64,000 nt of DNA. It comes from Acidobacteriaceae bacterium. GTDB taxonomy: Bacteria; Acidobacteriota; Terriglobia; Terriglobales; Acidobacteriaceae. The first letter of the stretch is position 1. Each line of letters begins with the position of its first letter. The notes below the pieces were generated by a model. That model ran no database searches, was not told where the DNA came from, and saw nothing but the letters and a program-made list of their open reading frames with translations. Positions 25,848 through 36,800 of this stretch are shown piece by piece. Location: positions 1 through 64,000 of the forward strand of contig CAHJWN010000011.1 of NCBI GenBank assembly GCA_903642265.1, in the 5' to 3' direction. Position numbers and translations under genes: made by a program.

Positions 25848-26423
25848 ATGACCGTGCGCTCAATGCTTGCCCTGTTCCTCCTGTCGATCGCCTCCGTCAA
25901 CCTGATGGCGCAGACTCAGCCATCCAACGAGGTCGCGCTGGATTACACCTACCTGCACACCAATGCGCCACCGGGCGGCTGCGGATGTTTCGCCATGAAC
26001 GGCGGCAGCGGATCGTACGCCTATCATCTGGGCCCACAGTTCGCCGCAGTCTTCGAGGTAGGAGCCGTACATGCCGCGAACGTGAATGCAAGCGGCCTCG
26101 ACCTGGCGCTGACGTCCTACCTCGCGGGTCCGCGCTTCTACTACCGTAGACCAGGCGCTCGCTTTGTTCCTTACGGGCAGGTGCTGATGGGTGCGGTGCG
26201 CGCAACGGGTGGACTCGCCCCGGCAAACTCGGGCGGAGCCCCTTCCTCCACTGTCTTTGGCTCGACCCTTGGCGGAGGGGTCGAGTTCAACCTAAGCCGC
26301 ACCATCACACTTCGCGTGGCGCAGGCCGACTATTTCGTGACCACCTTTTACAACCAGATAGACGCCCACCAGAACAACCTTCGCATCAGCACGGGCGTGG
26401 CGTATCACTTCGGAAAGCGGTGA
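25848..26423 (+). CDS. Outer-membrane beta-barrel protein (OmpA-like fold)
   Basis: 191 aa. The signal peptide ends NLMAQT. The mature part alternates hydrophobic and polar residues in short strands (EVALDYTYLHTN, AVFEVGAVHAANVN, RFVPYGQVLMGAVRATGG) and ends with a barrel-type strand (RISTGVAYHFGKR). This is the pattern of small eight-stranded outer-membrane barrels; the closing residue differs from the usual Phe. It lies 9 bases after the NHL protein and 3 bases before a small membrane protein, so the three probably form one operon that places proteins at the outer surface. Confidence 0.72.
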   Translation: MTVRSMLALFLLSIASVNLMAQTQPSNEVALDYTYLHTNAPPGGCGCFAMNGGSGSYAYHLGPQFAAVFEVGAVHAANVNASGLDLALTSYLAGPRFYYRRPGARFVPYGQVLMGAVRATGGLAPANSGGAPSSTVFGSTLGGGVEFNLSRTITLRVAQADYFVTTFYNQIDAHQNNLRISTGVAYHFGKR

Positions 26424-26426
26424 CTC

Positions 26427-26594
26427 ATGAACAAGAAAATCGATCTTCCGACGCTCGGCGAACGATCCGCATTCGGCACAGCCGGAGAAACATCCTCATT
26501 GCCACAGGCAAAGCGGACATCGTGCTTCAAGGTGTTCCTGGCCTGGTCCATCGTCCTGCTGCCACTGGCGTGGGGGTTCTACGCGACAGGGTAG
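26427..26594 (+). CDS. Small single-span membrane protein (55 aa)
   Basis: Starts at the ATG at 26427, three bases after the barrel gene, and ends at TAG 26592-26594. It is polar at first (MNKKIDLPTLGERSAFG, then SSLPQAKRTSC) and ends with one hydrophobic span (FKVFLAWSIVLLPLAWGFYA). The shape is like the small proteins that accompany some major-facilitator transporters, but no transporter is nearby. GGAAAG lies upstream. Clean start, span and stop in a tight operon make it credible; function unknown. Confidence 0.5.
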   Translation: MNKKIDLPTLGERSAFGTAGETSSLPQAKRTSCFKVFLAWSIVLLPLAWGFYATG

Positions 26595-26686
26595 ACTGTC
26601 GCTCCTCTCATCCGCACACTCTTGAACTCTTTATAACCAGAACAACAAGGTCTTCACGATGCGATCCTGCACCAATCCTTACAGGC

Positions 26687-27112
26687 ATGTTCAACGTCTC
26701 TCCGTTGCTCTCTTTGCCTCGCCTATTCCATGGTTGTGGCGACGGCACTCTGCGCTCAGGCACCTCAATCCCCGATCCACGAAAAGAACCGGCGGCCACG
26801 TTGGCCAAAGTCACCGCGGCGCGCGATGCCTTCGTCGCACGCATTCACGCAAGTGGGTTCAGTTGCCCAACTCCTGTGCCTACCATCCTGATCGAGGACG
26901 TGCCATCGTTTGGGCGGTATGACGAAAAAGACAAATGTCATTCGCACCTACGATTGGACCTTGCTGAATCCTCAGAAGCGGGCTTTCTTCTTCCAGCTTG
27001 CGGGTCTGGGAGCCAAGGAGGCGGAAGTTCGCGCCGGGTTTGATCGAGGCACTCATGGCTGGATCACCGCACACGAAAAGAAGCCAGCGCCCACCTCCAC
27101 CCAGTCTTGTCA
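26687..27112 (+). pseudogene. Frameshifted secreted protein, possibly a former metallopeptidase
   Basis: Protein sense moves between frames. A signal-peptide-like part (MVVATALCAQAPQSPIHEKN, from ATG 26730) runs in one frame. LAKVTAARDAFVARIHASGF and PVPTILIEDVPSFGRYDEKD run in a second. NVIRTYDWTLLNPQKRAFFF and FQLAGLGAKEAEVRAGFDRG then THGWITAHE run in a third. The end at AHE is where an HExxH site might have followed, but the sequence is broken there. Two slips and no 3' end make it non-functional. It sits between the barrel operon and the S8 protease. Confidence 0.55.
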
Positions 27113-27187
27113 ACGGACTCGGAAAGCGAGAGGGAGTCGATGGACACGAACATAAACCCAACCTCACGTTCAAAGGGCCAATCCATC

Positions 27188-29059
27188 ATGATCCGATATC
27201 TTGCCACTCCTCTCATGCTCGCCTCCGCTGCTCTCGCCTGCGGCCAAAACACGCCGAAGCAAGTTGCGACCACGGAGACTGACCTTCCCCGCTTCAGCTA
27301 TCCGGTCTCTGGCGATGTACAGTATCTGCTCAATATGCCGGTGAAGGAGTTTTCCGACTTTGCTCTCCCCATCCGCTCCGACATCGACAGGACGCTGAGC
27401 GAATACGAGATCAAGGACCATGCGGCACATCGCAAGTTGCTTCATGCGCGGCTTGATCTCGAGCTTCTCTCCGGTGATAACGCCGCGGCGCTCGGGACAA
27501 TTCAGCAGATTCGCGCGCTTGAAGATAAACCGGTCGCCAAACTGACCAGCGCTCTCAGCGAGGAGGCGATCGCTCGCGCACGCATGACCAGCGCCGATCC
27601 GGCGGTCGGCGGCTGTCCCGCGGGCTATCAGCCGGCCTACCAGAAATCCGTGCAGACGTTGCCCTGGTCCGTGGCCGGTGACTTCATGAAGCACGACAAA
27701 AGCTTTGCCGGGTTGATGAGCAAGCCGTTCTTCGCCGGTGTGGCTGATTCGGAGTTGGGCCCGACGATCTCGAAGGAACACGCCTTGACTCTGACTGGCG
27801 CGGTAACCTTGCTCCAAATGCGAGTTTTGATCGATTATGCCGTCGCGTGCAAACAACAGACGCTCGACGTAGATACCACCTACATCAAATTGCACGATGT
27901 CTCCAAACCGGACATCTGGCTTGCACGGGAGGCAGCTTTACCGGCAACGGAGAAGCTGACCCCGGTGAACGTCGGCATCTGGGATTCCGGCTTCGATACC
28001 TCTCTGTTTCCAGGGCGGCTCTTCACCGATACCGCAGCCGATCCGCGAGATGTGCATGGCATTGCCTTCGACGTTTTCTGCCACCGTACCCATGGCGAAC
28101 TCATCCCGCTGTCTGCGCGGGAGTCGAAGGACTACCCGGAACTGGTGACGACCATGCAAGCTGTCGGAGATATGCAGAGCGGCATCGATACGCCCGCTTC
28201 CACCGCCTTCAAGCAGAAGACTGCCGCCATGACTCCACAGCAGATGCGCAGCCTGTACGACGAGATCAATGTCGTGGATGGCTACGCGCACGGAACCCAC
28301 GTTGCTGGAATCGCGGCGCGCGGCAATCCGGCCATCCGCCTTGCCTATGTTCGCATGACGTATGACACCGGCAATCCGCATATGCCGCCCACCGATCAAC
28401 TCCAACAGGATCTGGCGAGTTCGTACGCAGCATCCGTGCAGTGGTTCAGAGCGCACCACATCCGCGTTGTCAATATGAGTTGGTGGAACACACCCTCCAC
28501 CTATGAGAAAGATCTTGCGGATAACGGGATCGGAAAAGACAGTGCTGACCGTAAAAAGCTCGCTCGGCATTACTTCGAGATTGAGCGGGACGCTCTATAT
28601 ATGGCACTCAAGAGCGCGCCGGAGATTCTCTTCGTCACGATCGCGGGGAACAACAATGCCGACAACGCATTCGAAGAAGTCATTCCGTCTTCCTTCCGCC
28701 TGCCCAACCTGATCGTTGCCGGAGCCGTCGACCAGGCCGGCGGCGAGACCAACTTCACCAGCTACGGGGACAACGTTCTCATCCATGCGGACGGCCAGGC
28801 CGTGCAGAGTGTCGTTCCCGGCGGCGCCAAAATCAAGATGACCGGCACCTCGATGGCCGCGCCGCAGATCACGAATCTCGCGGCCAAACTGCTCGCGGTA
28901 GAGCCCGGCCTGACACCGACCCAATTGGTCACGCTCATTCGCGAGGGTGCCGACACGAGCGATGATGGCCGTCGTCACCTTGTGAATCCCAGGCGCTCTG
29001 TTGAGTTGCTTAGGAGCGGCAATGCTAGGCTCTCGCCAACTGGGGCTTCTCAACCATAA
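27188..29059 (+). CDS. Exported subtilisin-family (S8) serine protease
   Basis: 623 aa. I chose the ATG at 27188, which opens a signal sequence (IRYLATPLMLASAALACGQN) that could be a lipoprotein signal. The catalytic triad is intact: Asp near 266 in VNVGIWDSGFD, His near 368 in AHGTHVAGIAARGN, Ser near 555 in MTGTSMAAPQITNLAA. An Asn for the oxyanion hole is seen in ITIAGNNNADNAF or similar. The long (~240 aa) segment before the catalytic domain may be a propeptide. The enzyme should be secreted and cut proteins without narrow specificity. Unlike the subtilase at 15021-16332, it shows no damage. Confidence 0.88.
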   Translation: MIRYLATPLMLASAALACGQNTPKQVATTETDLPRFSYPVSGDVQYLLNMPVKEFSDFALPIRSDIDRTLSEYEIKDHAAHRKLLHARLDLELLSGDNAAALGTIQQIRALEDKPVAKLTSALSEEAIARARMTSADPAVGGCPAGYQPAYQKSVQTLPWSVAGDFMKHDKSFAGLMSKPFFAGVADSELGPTISKEHALTLTGAVTLLQMRVLIDYAVACKQQTLDVDTTYIKLHDVSKPDIWLAREAALPATEKLTPVNVGIWDSGFDTSLFPGRLFTDTAADPRDVHGIAFDVFCHRTHGELIPLSARESKDYPELVTTMQAVGDMQSGIDTPASTAFKQKTAAMTPQQMRSLYDEINVVDGYAHGTHVAGIAARGNPAIRLAYVRMTYDTGNPHMPPTDQLQQDLASSYAASVQWFRAHHIRVVNMSWWNTPSTYEKDLADNGIGKDSADRKKLARHYFEIERDALYMALKSAPEILFVTIAGNNNADNAFEEVIPSSFRLPNLIVAGAVDQAGGETNFTSYGDNVLIHADGQAVQSVVPGGAKIKMTGTSMAAPQITNLAAKLLAVEPGLTPTQLVTLIREGADTSDDGRRHLVNPRRSVELLRSGNARLSPTGASQP

Positions 29060-29389
29060 TCATCCGCTTCAGCGCAATCCATTTCAAGTGCTTTTAGTCT
29101 TCCGATGAGCGCAGTCGCTTAATCAGAGACTCGCGGCGGTGAGGAGGCTAGCCTACGAAGCGGCAGACTCGGAACTGCTGAGCCCGGAGCTTGCCGCTGG
29201 CATGAGACGAGTCAAAGGTGTGAAGCAACTCGGCTGCCGAGCGGGTAACTGGCTCAGCCAGGAGCAAGCTCGGTTGCTTAGCGTCAGTTGAGTTCTAATA
29301 AATAGGCTAACGAGACCTATCGTTACAAGATCGTGAAGAGAAGTGGTAACGGAGTCGTTGGAGTTCAGGCGAAGAAGAGGCGGATAGCG
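29060..29389. other. Intergenic region upstream of the M13 peptidase
   Basis: About 330 bases. I see no gene, strong hairpin or clear promoter. Short words such as GAGC and CTCGG recur around 29150-29280, without a consistent repeat unit. A GTG at 29333 in frame with the M13 gene could be an alternative start. Confidence 0.3.
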
Positions 29390-31519
29390 ATGCAGAAAAC
29401 TGCCGATTTTAGATTGAGGAAGTCATTCATCACGATTGCTATCGCAATGGAAGTTGTGTTGGCCACACTCCTCATCGGCTTGCCCAGTTTCGCCCAGGTG
29501 GCTCCCAGTGGCGCAGATAAGATGAATTCTGCTTCAATCCCCGCTGCTGCTGTCACGACGATCAACATGGATTGGATAGACCGCACAGCCGATCCTTGCA
29601 CCGATTTCTACAGATTTGCATGTGGCAACTTTGCTGCGTCTCACCCAATTCCGCCGGATCAGGCCACCATGAACGTCGGCCTGATTACCCGCACCAAGGT
29701 GTCGGAACAACTGAGCGGAATCCTCGAAAGAGCGGCGACCAAAAAAGAGGGACAAGACTCAAACAAGCAGAAGATCGGGAATTATTACGAAGCCTGCATG
29801 AACACCGATGCGATCGAGAAGGCTGGCTTGAGCCCAATTCAGCCGCTTCTGAAGGCAATCGATGCCTTGGTCAAAGAGCCAGGAGGTAGACAGCATCTTC
29901 CGGAGTTGATCGGCAGGTTGGAGCGAGAAGGATTGGTGGTCTTTTTCAACTATGGAAGCATGGCTGACCGGGATGACGCACGCAAGCAGGTGGCGAACAT
30001 TGACCGAGGCAATCTCGGCTTGCCTGACCCCGGCTACTATCTCCGTTCCGAGGCCAGGGATCAGGAGGTTCGCCGAAAGTACGTCGATCATGTCGCTCGC
30101 ATGCTGGTCCTCGGCGGAGTCGATCCGACTGAGGCTGCCCAGGAAGCACGAGATGTGCTGGCGATGGAGACCAACTTGGCGCAGAGCGCACTCTCCGAGA
30201 TCGAACGCCGGAAAACGGCAAACAGGCACCACATGGTAACGCTCGCAGCGTTTGAAGCCTCGGCCCCCGGCTTGGACTTCCGGGCATTCCTCAAAGCTGT
30301 TCACGCCGGTCATGTAGAAATACTGAATGAATCCGAGCCAACATACGACCAGGCAATGGTGCGGGTTCTGCGTGAAGCAAGCCTGGGCACGCTGGCGGCT
30401 TACCTGCGGTATCAACTCTTGACCGCCTATGCCGATGAGTTGCCGAAACGGTTTGATGACGAGAACTTCGATTTTTACCTGCGTACCCTGCGTGGGCAGG
30501 AGCAGCAAGCTCCTCGACGCAGACGATGCGCCAAGGAAGTGGAAAGCGCTCTTGGCGAGGCCCTGGCGCAGGTCTACATCAAGCAGTACTTCGCCTCGGC
30601 AAACAAGGCGAAGACGCTCGAGCTGGTACAGAATGTGGAACGTGCGATGGACCGTGATCTCGATCAGATCGGATGGATGTCTTTTGCGACAAAGGAGCGT
30701 GCGCGGGAGAAGCTGCATGCCGTGACCAACAAAGTTGGTTACCCCGATCGTTTTCGAGATTATTCCGCGCTTACGGTTTACCGTGACACGGCCGCCGAAA
30801 ATCTATTGCGCGCCAACGAGTTCGAAGAAGACCGCGACCTTAGTAAGATCGGCAAGCCGACGAATCGCTCCGAGTGGTTTCGAACCCCTACGGTCGTCGA
30901 TGCTTTTTACTACATGAGTACCAACGATATGTACTTTCCGGCGGCTATTCTGCAGGCGCCCCTCTACGATGCGACGGCTGACGACGCCTCGAACTATGGC
31001 CATATCGGTTCCATGATTGGCCATGAGCTGACACACGCTTTTGACAATCAGGGTAAGGACTTTGGACCGACCGGGAATCTGGAGAACTGGTGGACAGCTG
31101 ACGACCTGAAGAGCTACAAGGAACGCACCCAGTGTCTCGTCGACGAATACTCGGCCTTTGTGCCAGTGGGTGATCTCCATGTGGATGGCAGGCGCACGCT
31201 TGGAGAAAATACCGCTGATAACGGCGGGCTCGTGTTGAGCTACTTGGCATACCTTGAGCAGGAGCGGGAGAGAGGCGTTGATCCCGAGGCGAAGATCGAC
31301 GGTTTCACCGGATCTCAAAGGTTTTATCTTGCGTTCGCCCAAGGTTGGTGTGAGAACGCGCGGCCTGAGAATATAACGACCCAGGTGCTCACGGATACGC
31401 ATACGCCCAGAAAGTTTCGCGTCAACGGATCGATCGTCAATCAACCAGCCTTTGCTCCTGCCTTTAGTTGCAAGGCAGGGGCCCCCATGGCTCCGGTGAC
31501 GAGCTGTCGGGTTTGGTGA
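29390..31519 (+). CDS. M13 (neprilysin-type) zinc metallopeptidase
   Basis: 709 aa, near the usual length of bacterial M13 members. It has a signal peptide (FITIAIAMEVVLATLLIGLPSFAQ) and the first motif DPCTDFYRFACGNF near 70. The zinc site is HELTH near 545 with the third ligand in GENTADNGG near 606. The C-terminus is FSCKAGAPMAPVTSCRVW, the conserved end of the family. M13 enzymes cut peptides outside the cytoplasm. I chose the ATG at 29390 because it gives a compact signal peptide with AGGCGG before it; the GTG at 29333 would add 19 basic residues. It converges on a beta-lactamase-family relic. Confidence 0.9.
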   Translation: MQKTADFRLRKSFITIAIAMEVVLATLLIGLPSFAQVAPSGADKMNSASIPAAAVTTINMDWIDRTADPCTDFYRFACGNFAASHPIPPDQATMNVGLITRTKVSEQLSGILERAATKKEGQDSNKQKIGNYYEACMNTDAIEKAGLSPIQPLLKAIDALVKEPGGRQHLPELIGRLEREGLVVFFNYGSMADRDDARKQVANIDRGNLGLPDPGYYLRSEARDQEVRRKYVDHVARMLVLGGVDPTEAAQEARDVLAMETNLAQSALSEIERRKTANRHHMVTLAAFEASAPGLDFRAFLKAVHAGHVEILNESEPTYDQAMVRVLREASLGTLAAYLRYQLLTAYADELPKRFDDENFDFYLRTLRGQEQQAPRRRRCAKEVESALGEALAQVYIKQYFASANKAKTLELVQNVERAMDRDLDQIGWMSFATKERAREKLHAVTNKVGYPDRFRDYSALTVYRDTAAENLLRANEFEEDRDLSKIGKPTNRSEWFRTPTVVDAFYYMSTNDMYFPAAILQAPLYDATADDASNYGHIGSMIGHELTHAFDNQGKDFGPTGNLENWWTADDLKSYKERTQCLVDEYSAFVPVGDLHVDGRRTLGENTADNGGLVLSYLAYLEQERERGVDPEAKIDGFTGSQRFYLAFAQGWCENARPENITTQVLTDTHTPRKFRVNGSIVNQPAFAPAFSCKAGAPMAPVTSCRVW

Positions 31520-31599
31520 GAACTTATAAGTGCGACTGACGTGAAACCCGCTTCTCGTGAGTAGGGATGTGAGTTGATCGGGGAATCGCCAATTCGTGT

Positions 31600-32049
31600 T
31601 TTGAGACAGTTTGGACCGGAAGCCTGAATCGGCCTGGATTGCACCAGTGTAATCCGTCAAACCAGACGTATGACTGAGGAACTCACGGACTGTGATCTCT
31701 GACCACGCTTGCGGGAGCTTCTCATCCGGCAGCAGCTGCACCACTCGATCGCTGGTCCGGAGCTTCCCGTTTTCTTGCAACAGGAGAATCGCTGCGGCTG
31801 TGAACTGCTTCGTGATGGACCCGATATTGAAGCGCATGTGCTCGTAAATCCAGACTTCTGATCGCGGTTAGCAAATCCATACCCGTGGCGGAAGATAACT
31901 TTAACAGCAGTTGCAAACTTAACCGTCCCACTAAAACCATCTTTCACTGTGTAGTACCCGGCAACGCGCCCGATGCGATCTGGTTCTTGAGCCGCCCCAG
32001 ATCGAACGAAGCCAAGAACAGCAAAAACGGTAAAGCAAGCGAGACGAAC
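31600..32049 (-). pseudogene. Fragment of a class C beta-lactamase-family serine hydrolase
   Basis: Read 5' to 3' on the minus strand: a signal-like part without a start codon (VRLACFTVFAVLGFVRSGAA), then GYYTVKDGFSGTVKFATAVK and HGYGFANRDQKS. After a slip near 31845, FNIGSITKQFTAAAILLLQE follows with the S-x-x-K nucleophile (SITK), then TVREFLSHTSGLTDYTG. It is lost after ~GFRSKL. Only about the first third of a typical member remains, and the YxN and HxG motifs are absent. Inactive. Confidence 0.75.
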
Positions 32050-32201
32050 TAATCAGACGCAATCGAACCTCCAGAAAGAGTCCCTCCCTCTTAGCGCCGG
32101 ACCAAGATGGGTCCTCATTGGTCGCATAGTGGAAACTTGAGGGGTTGACCAAGCGGCTCGAAGGCGGTCTCTCTCCGGTTGCGCAAAGGAACGAATTTCG
32201 A

Positions 32202-33199
32202 TCACTCGTTTGAGGCTGCGAAGGGTCGTAGAGGCCTGAAGGCACCCTCACGAAGGCGTTCTGCGGCCTGCCAGGTATAGGCGCCGGTCAGGTTGAGGTG
32301 TTCCCAGCCAATGGGTGACAGGTGAGTTAAGGACTCGTCATTAATAGTGATGCCGTGCTCACGCAGCGCGACGATGGCACGTTCCAGATACACGGTATTC
32401 CAGAGTGTGATGGCGCGACGATCAGATTCAGGCCGCTGACGTGATAGCGCTGGTTCTCGAAGCTGCGGTCACGTAGGTCGCCTTGGCGGTTGAAGAAGAC
32501 GGCCCGCGCGAGAGCGTTTCTGGCCTCGCCTTTGTCAAGGCCAACCTGGATACGCCTCCGGAGTTCGGGGTCTTTCATCCACTCCAGCACAAAGAGTGAA
32601 CGTTCTATCCGACCGATTTGACGTTCATGACGCTGGCCGTCACTCAAGCTGGTTGTGAGAGTCTCAAACATCTGGCGCTCGGAACGCACAATGACCTCGG
32701 CACACAACCGCTCCAACACCGCCAACCTTGGGACAACGACGGATCGCCGTCGGAGTACCTCAATCGCGGCGCGGACAAGGACAACACCATGATTGGTTTG
32801 CAGGGCAGTAGGCATCAGCCAGGTCGCAAGCGAGCGATAGTGCCCAATGCCGAACGAGCGTAGCCCGAAATGAAGCTGCAACTCGGCCAGGTGCTCCCTG
32901 CGGGTTTCATCACGCCCTGCATAGCTTGTCCACACACCGGCGGAAAGTCCGAGTTGACGAGCCACGAAGGTAAGAAGCTCTGTAGGCGGGGTCTCACCGG
33001 GGAGCAGCGCGCGGCCTGGGTACCGCAGGAGAGCTAACTGAACAGCGAGCCCCAAGCGGTTCTGGGCTCCTCGACGACGCCGAATGAGGCTGAGATCCTG
33101 ATCGCTCAGGACGTCATGTTCAAGCAGACCGGGACGATCGAGCGGGACCGCCTCAAGAGCCTCACGCTGCGAGGATGTGAGGAGTTCACGCAGCGCCAT
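32202..33199 (-). pseudogene. tnpA: Tn3-family transposase remnant (internal deletion)
   Basis: The N-terminal ~270 residues are the DUF4158-type start of Tn3 transposases (MALRELLTSSQREALEAVPL, HDVLSDQDLSLIRRRRGAQN, LALLRYPGRALLPGETPP) and part of the next domain ([19 protein letters not shown]). After a large deletion and a frame change near 32400 only the C-terminal end remains ([45 protein letters not shown]). The full protein should be about 950-1000 aa, so the DDE catalytic core is gone. It lies head-to-tail with a resolvase fragment. Confidence 0.88.
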
Positions 33200-33536
33200 A
33201 GGAGAGCCTACCTTTTACCGGCGACCGCATCGCCGCTTTTGCGTGCAAGCAGCCGACAGTCGTTGCGGGATGGACATTGAAGAGTCGAGCCGCATCCGCC
33301 GCAGTTTTCTTCCCCTGTGTGACCATCTTGAGCACCTCCGTCTGTTGCTGAGGCAGCAGCTTTGGACGGCGGCCTCCGATGCGGCCCTCACCACGGGCGG
33401 ACTCCAGACCCGCCCTCGTTCGCTCTCGAAGCATGGCGCGCTCGAGTACTGCGAACGAGCCAACCATCTGCATCATCATCCGGCCTGCCGGCGTAGTAGT
33501 GTTAATTGCCTCAGTGAGACTGCGGAAGCCCGCGTT
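33186..33536 (-). pseudogene. tnpR: Serine resolvase fragment of a Tn3-family element
   Basis: The frame is protein-like from about 33536: NAGFRSLTEAINTTTPAGRM, MVGSFAVLERAMLRERTRAG and GRIGGRRPKLL, then a helix-turn-helix (AADAARLFNVHPATTVGCLH). The N-terminal catalytic domain with its active Ser is missing, since a TAA lies just upstream. It ends overlapping the start of the tnpA remnant. It belongs to the same dead transposon. Confidence 0.8.
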
Positions 33537-33552
33537 CGCTTACGATTTTTGA

Positions 33553-33660
33553 CGTTTGGTGTAGGGAACCCATTGAGCGCTTGTGTTGGAAACGCAGGAG
33601 CCGGGACAACAGGGCACATCGCAGACTTTCTGCTGGCATGGCGGAACGCCGCTGAATGTG
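33553..33660 (+). pseudogene. Scrap of the small Tn3-accessory protein
   Basis: A short open stretch gives GTTGHIADFLLAWRNAAECV. It matches, residue for residue in places, TGQSSRVADSLLAWHNAEEN at 41283-41345, which sits beside another Tn3 transposase start. Both ends are lost. It is too short to call alone; the match to the second copy is the evidence. Confidence 0.45.
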
Positions 33661-33822
33661 TTTGGCACCGTCCACACACAACAAAAAACTGTTGTGCCTG
33701 CGCAATGCAAACTTTCGTGTAATCTAATCGAACAACCCACGAATTATGTACGAACTGCGAACGCCTCTAGGAGTTCATGCCTCCTCTAAGCTTCGCTCCG
33801 AACCAGCAGATGAGGAGTCTTA

Positions 33823-36800
33823 ATGCTCACTTGGAACATGGTCAGGCGATCAATGATTGCTGCCGCAGCTCTATCCCTTTCTGTTTCTGCCTCTGGTGTG
33901 TCGGCTCAAACCGCTGCCGCCGGAGCCCAGAGCGCAGCCCTGATGGCGGCCACGGCACGTCCCTCCGTGCGGATCACCTCGAAGATTGACAATGCGGCCA
34001 CGGTTAGGCTCAGCGGGACGCATCCGGCCATCGTCGAGCACGCGACGGTGGGCGCGCGCCTTCCCGCATCCAAGCAGCTCTCGCACATGATGCTGGTGCT
34101 TGCTCCCAGCGAAACGCAGACGCTCGCGCTCCACACCCTGATGGACCAGCAGCAGGATAAGACTTCTTCCAATTATCACAAGTGGCTCACGCCTGATACC
34201 TACGCGCAGTCGTTCGGTATCGCGACCGAAGACCTCGCGCAGGTCACCGCCTGGCTACAGGATCAGGGTTTCACGGTCAACAGCGTCAGCAAGGGAACCC
34301 GCGTCATCACGTTCTCGGGAACGGTTGGCAATGTGGAAACCGCCTTCCATACCCAGATGAACCGCATCACGGTCAACGGCGAGGCGCATATCGCCAACAT
34401 GTCGGATATCGCGATTCCACAGGCTTTGTCCGGCGTAGTGACCGGCATCGCTTCGTTGAACGACTTCTTCCCGAAATCCTCCGTGGTTGACCCGCACAAG
34501 GTGCAGCTCACGTCGACGATTCCCGCCGACAACTACATTACCCCCAACGCCGCTCCCATGTACACCTCCACCACCAGCGGATCGCATTATGTGACGCCTG
34601 GTGATGTGGCGACAATTTATAACAGCACGCCACTGCTGACCTCCGGCATCGACGGCACGGGCCAGACCATCGCCGTGATCGGCCGCACTGACATTACCCT
34701 CAGCGACGTGCAGCAGTTCCGCTCCATGTTCGGCCTCAAAAAGAACGACCCGACCTTTACCATCATCGGCGAGGATCCCGGCGTCAATACCGACGACATC
34801 GAGGCCTATCTCGACGTCGAGTGGGCCGGCGGTGTTGCCCCCGGCGCAGCGGTCAACTTCATCGTCGGCGGTACCGATTACGAGACTAACGGGGGCATCG
34901 CCTCCGCGGGCCTCTACGCCGTCGACAACAACATCGCCGACATCATCACTCTGAGCTACGGCGGGTGTGAAACAAGCAATGGAGCCAGCGGCACGGCTTT
35001 CTGGAACACGCTCTGGGAGCAGGCCGCGGCGCAGGGCCAGACCGCCTTCGTCTCCTCCGGCGACAGCGATGCCACGGGCTGCTCGTCTTCTTCAGCGGCC
35101 ACCGGTACGGCCTACGGCGTCAATGCGCTCGGCTCCTCCGCCTACAACGTCGCGGTCGGCGGCTCCATGTTCGTTGACTGGGGTCCGAACCAGTACTGGA
35201 CGACCGGCACCACCGCACCGGCACCGGCTGGGTACAACTTCGCGACCGCTACAGGCTACATTCCTGAAGCCGTATGGAACCAGGGTGCCCTGACAACGAC
35301 TTACCTGAATACCCTATCGACCGCGTTACAGACAGGGACGGGCATCGTTGGCGGCGGCGGCGGTCTCAGCATCTACACGCCACGTCCTTCGTGGCAGACC
35401 GGCTCCGGTATCTCCGCGACCGCCGATGCGACCTGCTCTTCCGGCACCTGCATTGCGGCAAATGCCACAAACTACACGGTCCACCGCATGGTACCTGACA
35501 TCGCCTTCATCGCCGCCTCCGGGCACGATGCCACTGCATTTTGCGCCGAAAGCTCCTGCTATAACACCAGCACCGGTTTCGGAATCGGCGCGGTCGGTGG
35601 CACCTCAGTCGCGACTCCCGTCATGGCCAGCGTGCAGGCCCTGATCAACCAGAAGAATGGCGGTCGCCAGGGAAATGCCAACTTCTACTACTACCCGCTT
35701 GCCAACGTGGACTACGCGGCAGGCAACTGTAAATCCGTGAACGGCACCGCTTCCAGCCCGACCGTGACGCTGCCGGGCTCAAGCTGCAACTTCCACGATA
35801 TCGTTGCCGGCGACAACCGCGCACCGCAGAGCGCGACCGACACCACTGGACTGGGCTTCTACGCAGGCACCGGTTTCGACGCATCTTCGGGACTTGGGTC
35901 GGTGAACATCAATAACGTCGCTACCAACTGGAAGTCCGTCAACTTCAATGCCACGACGACCGCCTTCGTCCTGATCCCGACTACGGTGGCGACGCACGGC
36001 GCTTCGCAAAGCTTCTCCGTCTCTGTAGGGTCAACCGCTGGAACGCCGACCGGGGACTTCTCCATCATTGCGGCTACAACGACCCCCGGCACGCAGTTTC
36101 GCTATACGTTGAGTTCTGGCTCCTACACCGGAACGCTTGCTGGCCTGCCGGGCGGCACCTATAAGGTGTACGCGCACTATGAAGGGGATGGAACCTTCGC
36201 ACCCAGCACCTCGGCAAGCATCCAGGTGACGATTGGGCAGGAGCCTAGTTCCGTTTCGTTCCTCTTGACCGATTTCTACCCTGGATATGTGCAAACCGGC
36301 CAGACCTCTGTTCCCTACGGTTACCTGGTCGACCTGATCGGCACCGTAGCAGGCACCTCCGCTACCGGCACGCCCAGCGGTACGCTTACCTTCGCCATCA
36401 ACAACAGTGGCACTACCCTCAGCCCGTACGTCGCGACGCTTGATTCCACGGGTACGGCTGCCTTGGTGGCCGGCGCAGGTTACAGCAGCCTCCTCATCGC
36501 GCCGAACTACCCCGTACTTCCCGCCGGCAGCTACACCGTCACCGGCACCTACAGCGGCGATGCCAGCTTCGCTACCGGCACCGGGACGTCCACCTTCACT
36601 ATCACCAAATACACACCAACGGCCACGTTCACCTCGTCTTCCGCGTACATCGCGTCAGGTGCCGCGGTCACGTTGAATTACAGCGTCGCCCGCATCGCCC
36701 TCACTCCGTCCATCGCCGCCTATCCTACCGGTACGGTCACCTTTACCGACACAACCAGTGGCACCGTTCTGGGAACGGCAACGCTGAACGGCGTCGGCGT

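Noticed and set aside
32091-32128. CTTAGCG near the first Tn3 relic as the missing terminal inverted repeat
   Set aside because: The expected CCCC at the far side of a 38-base end is absent and it does not match the copy at 40450.
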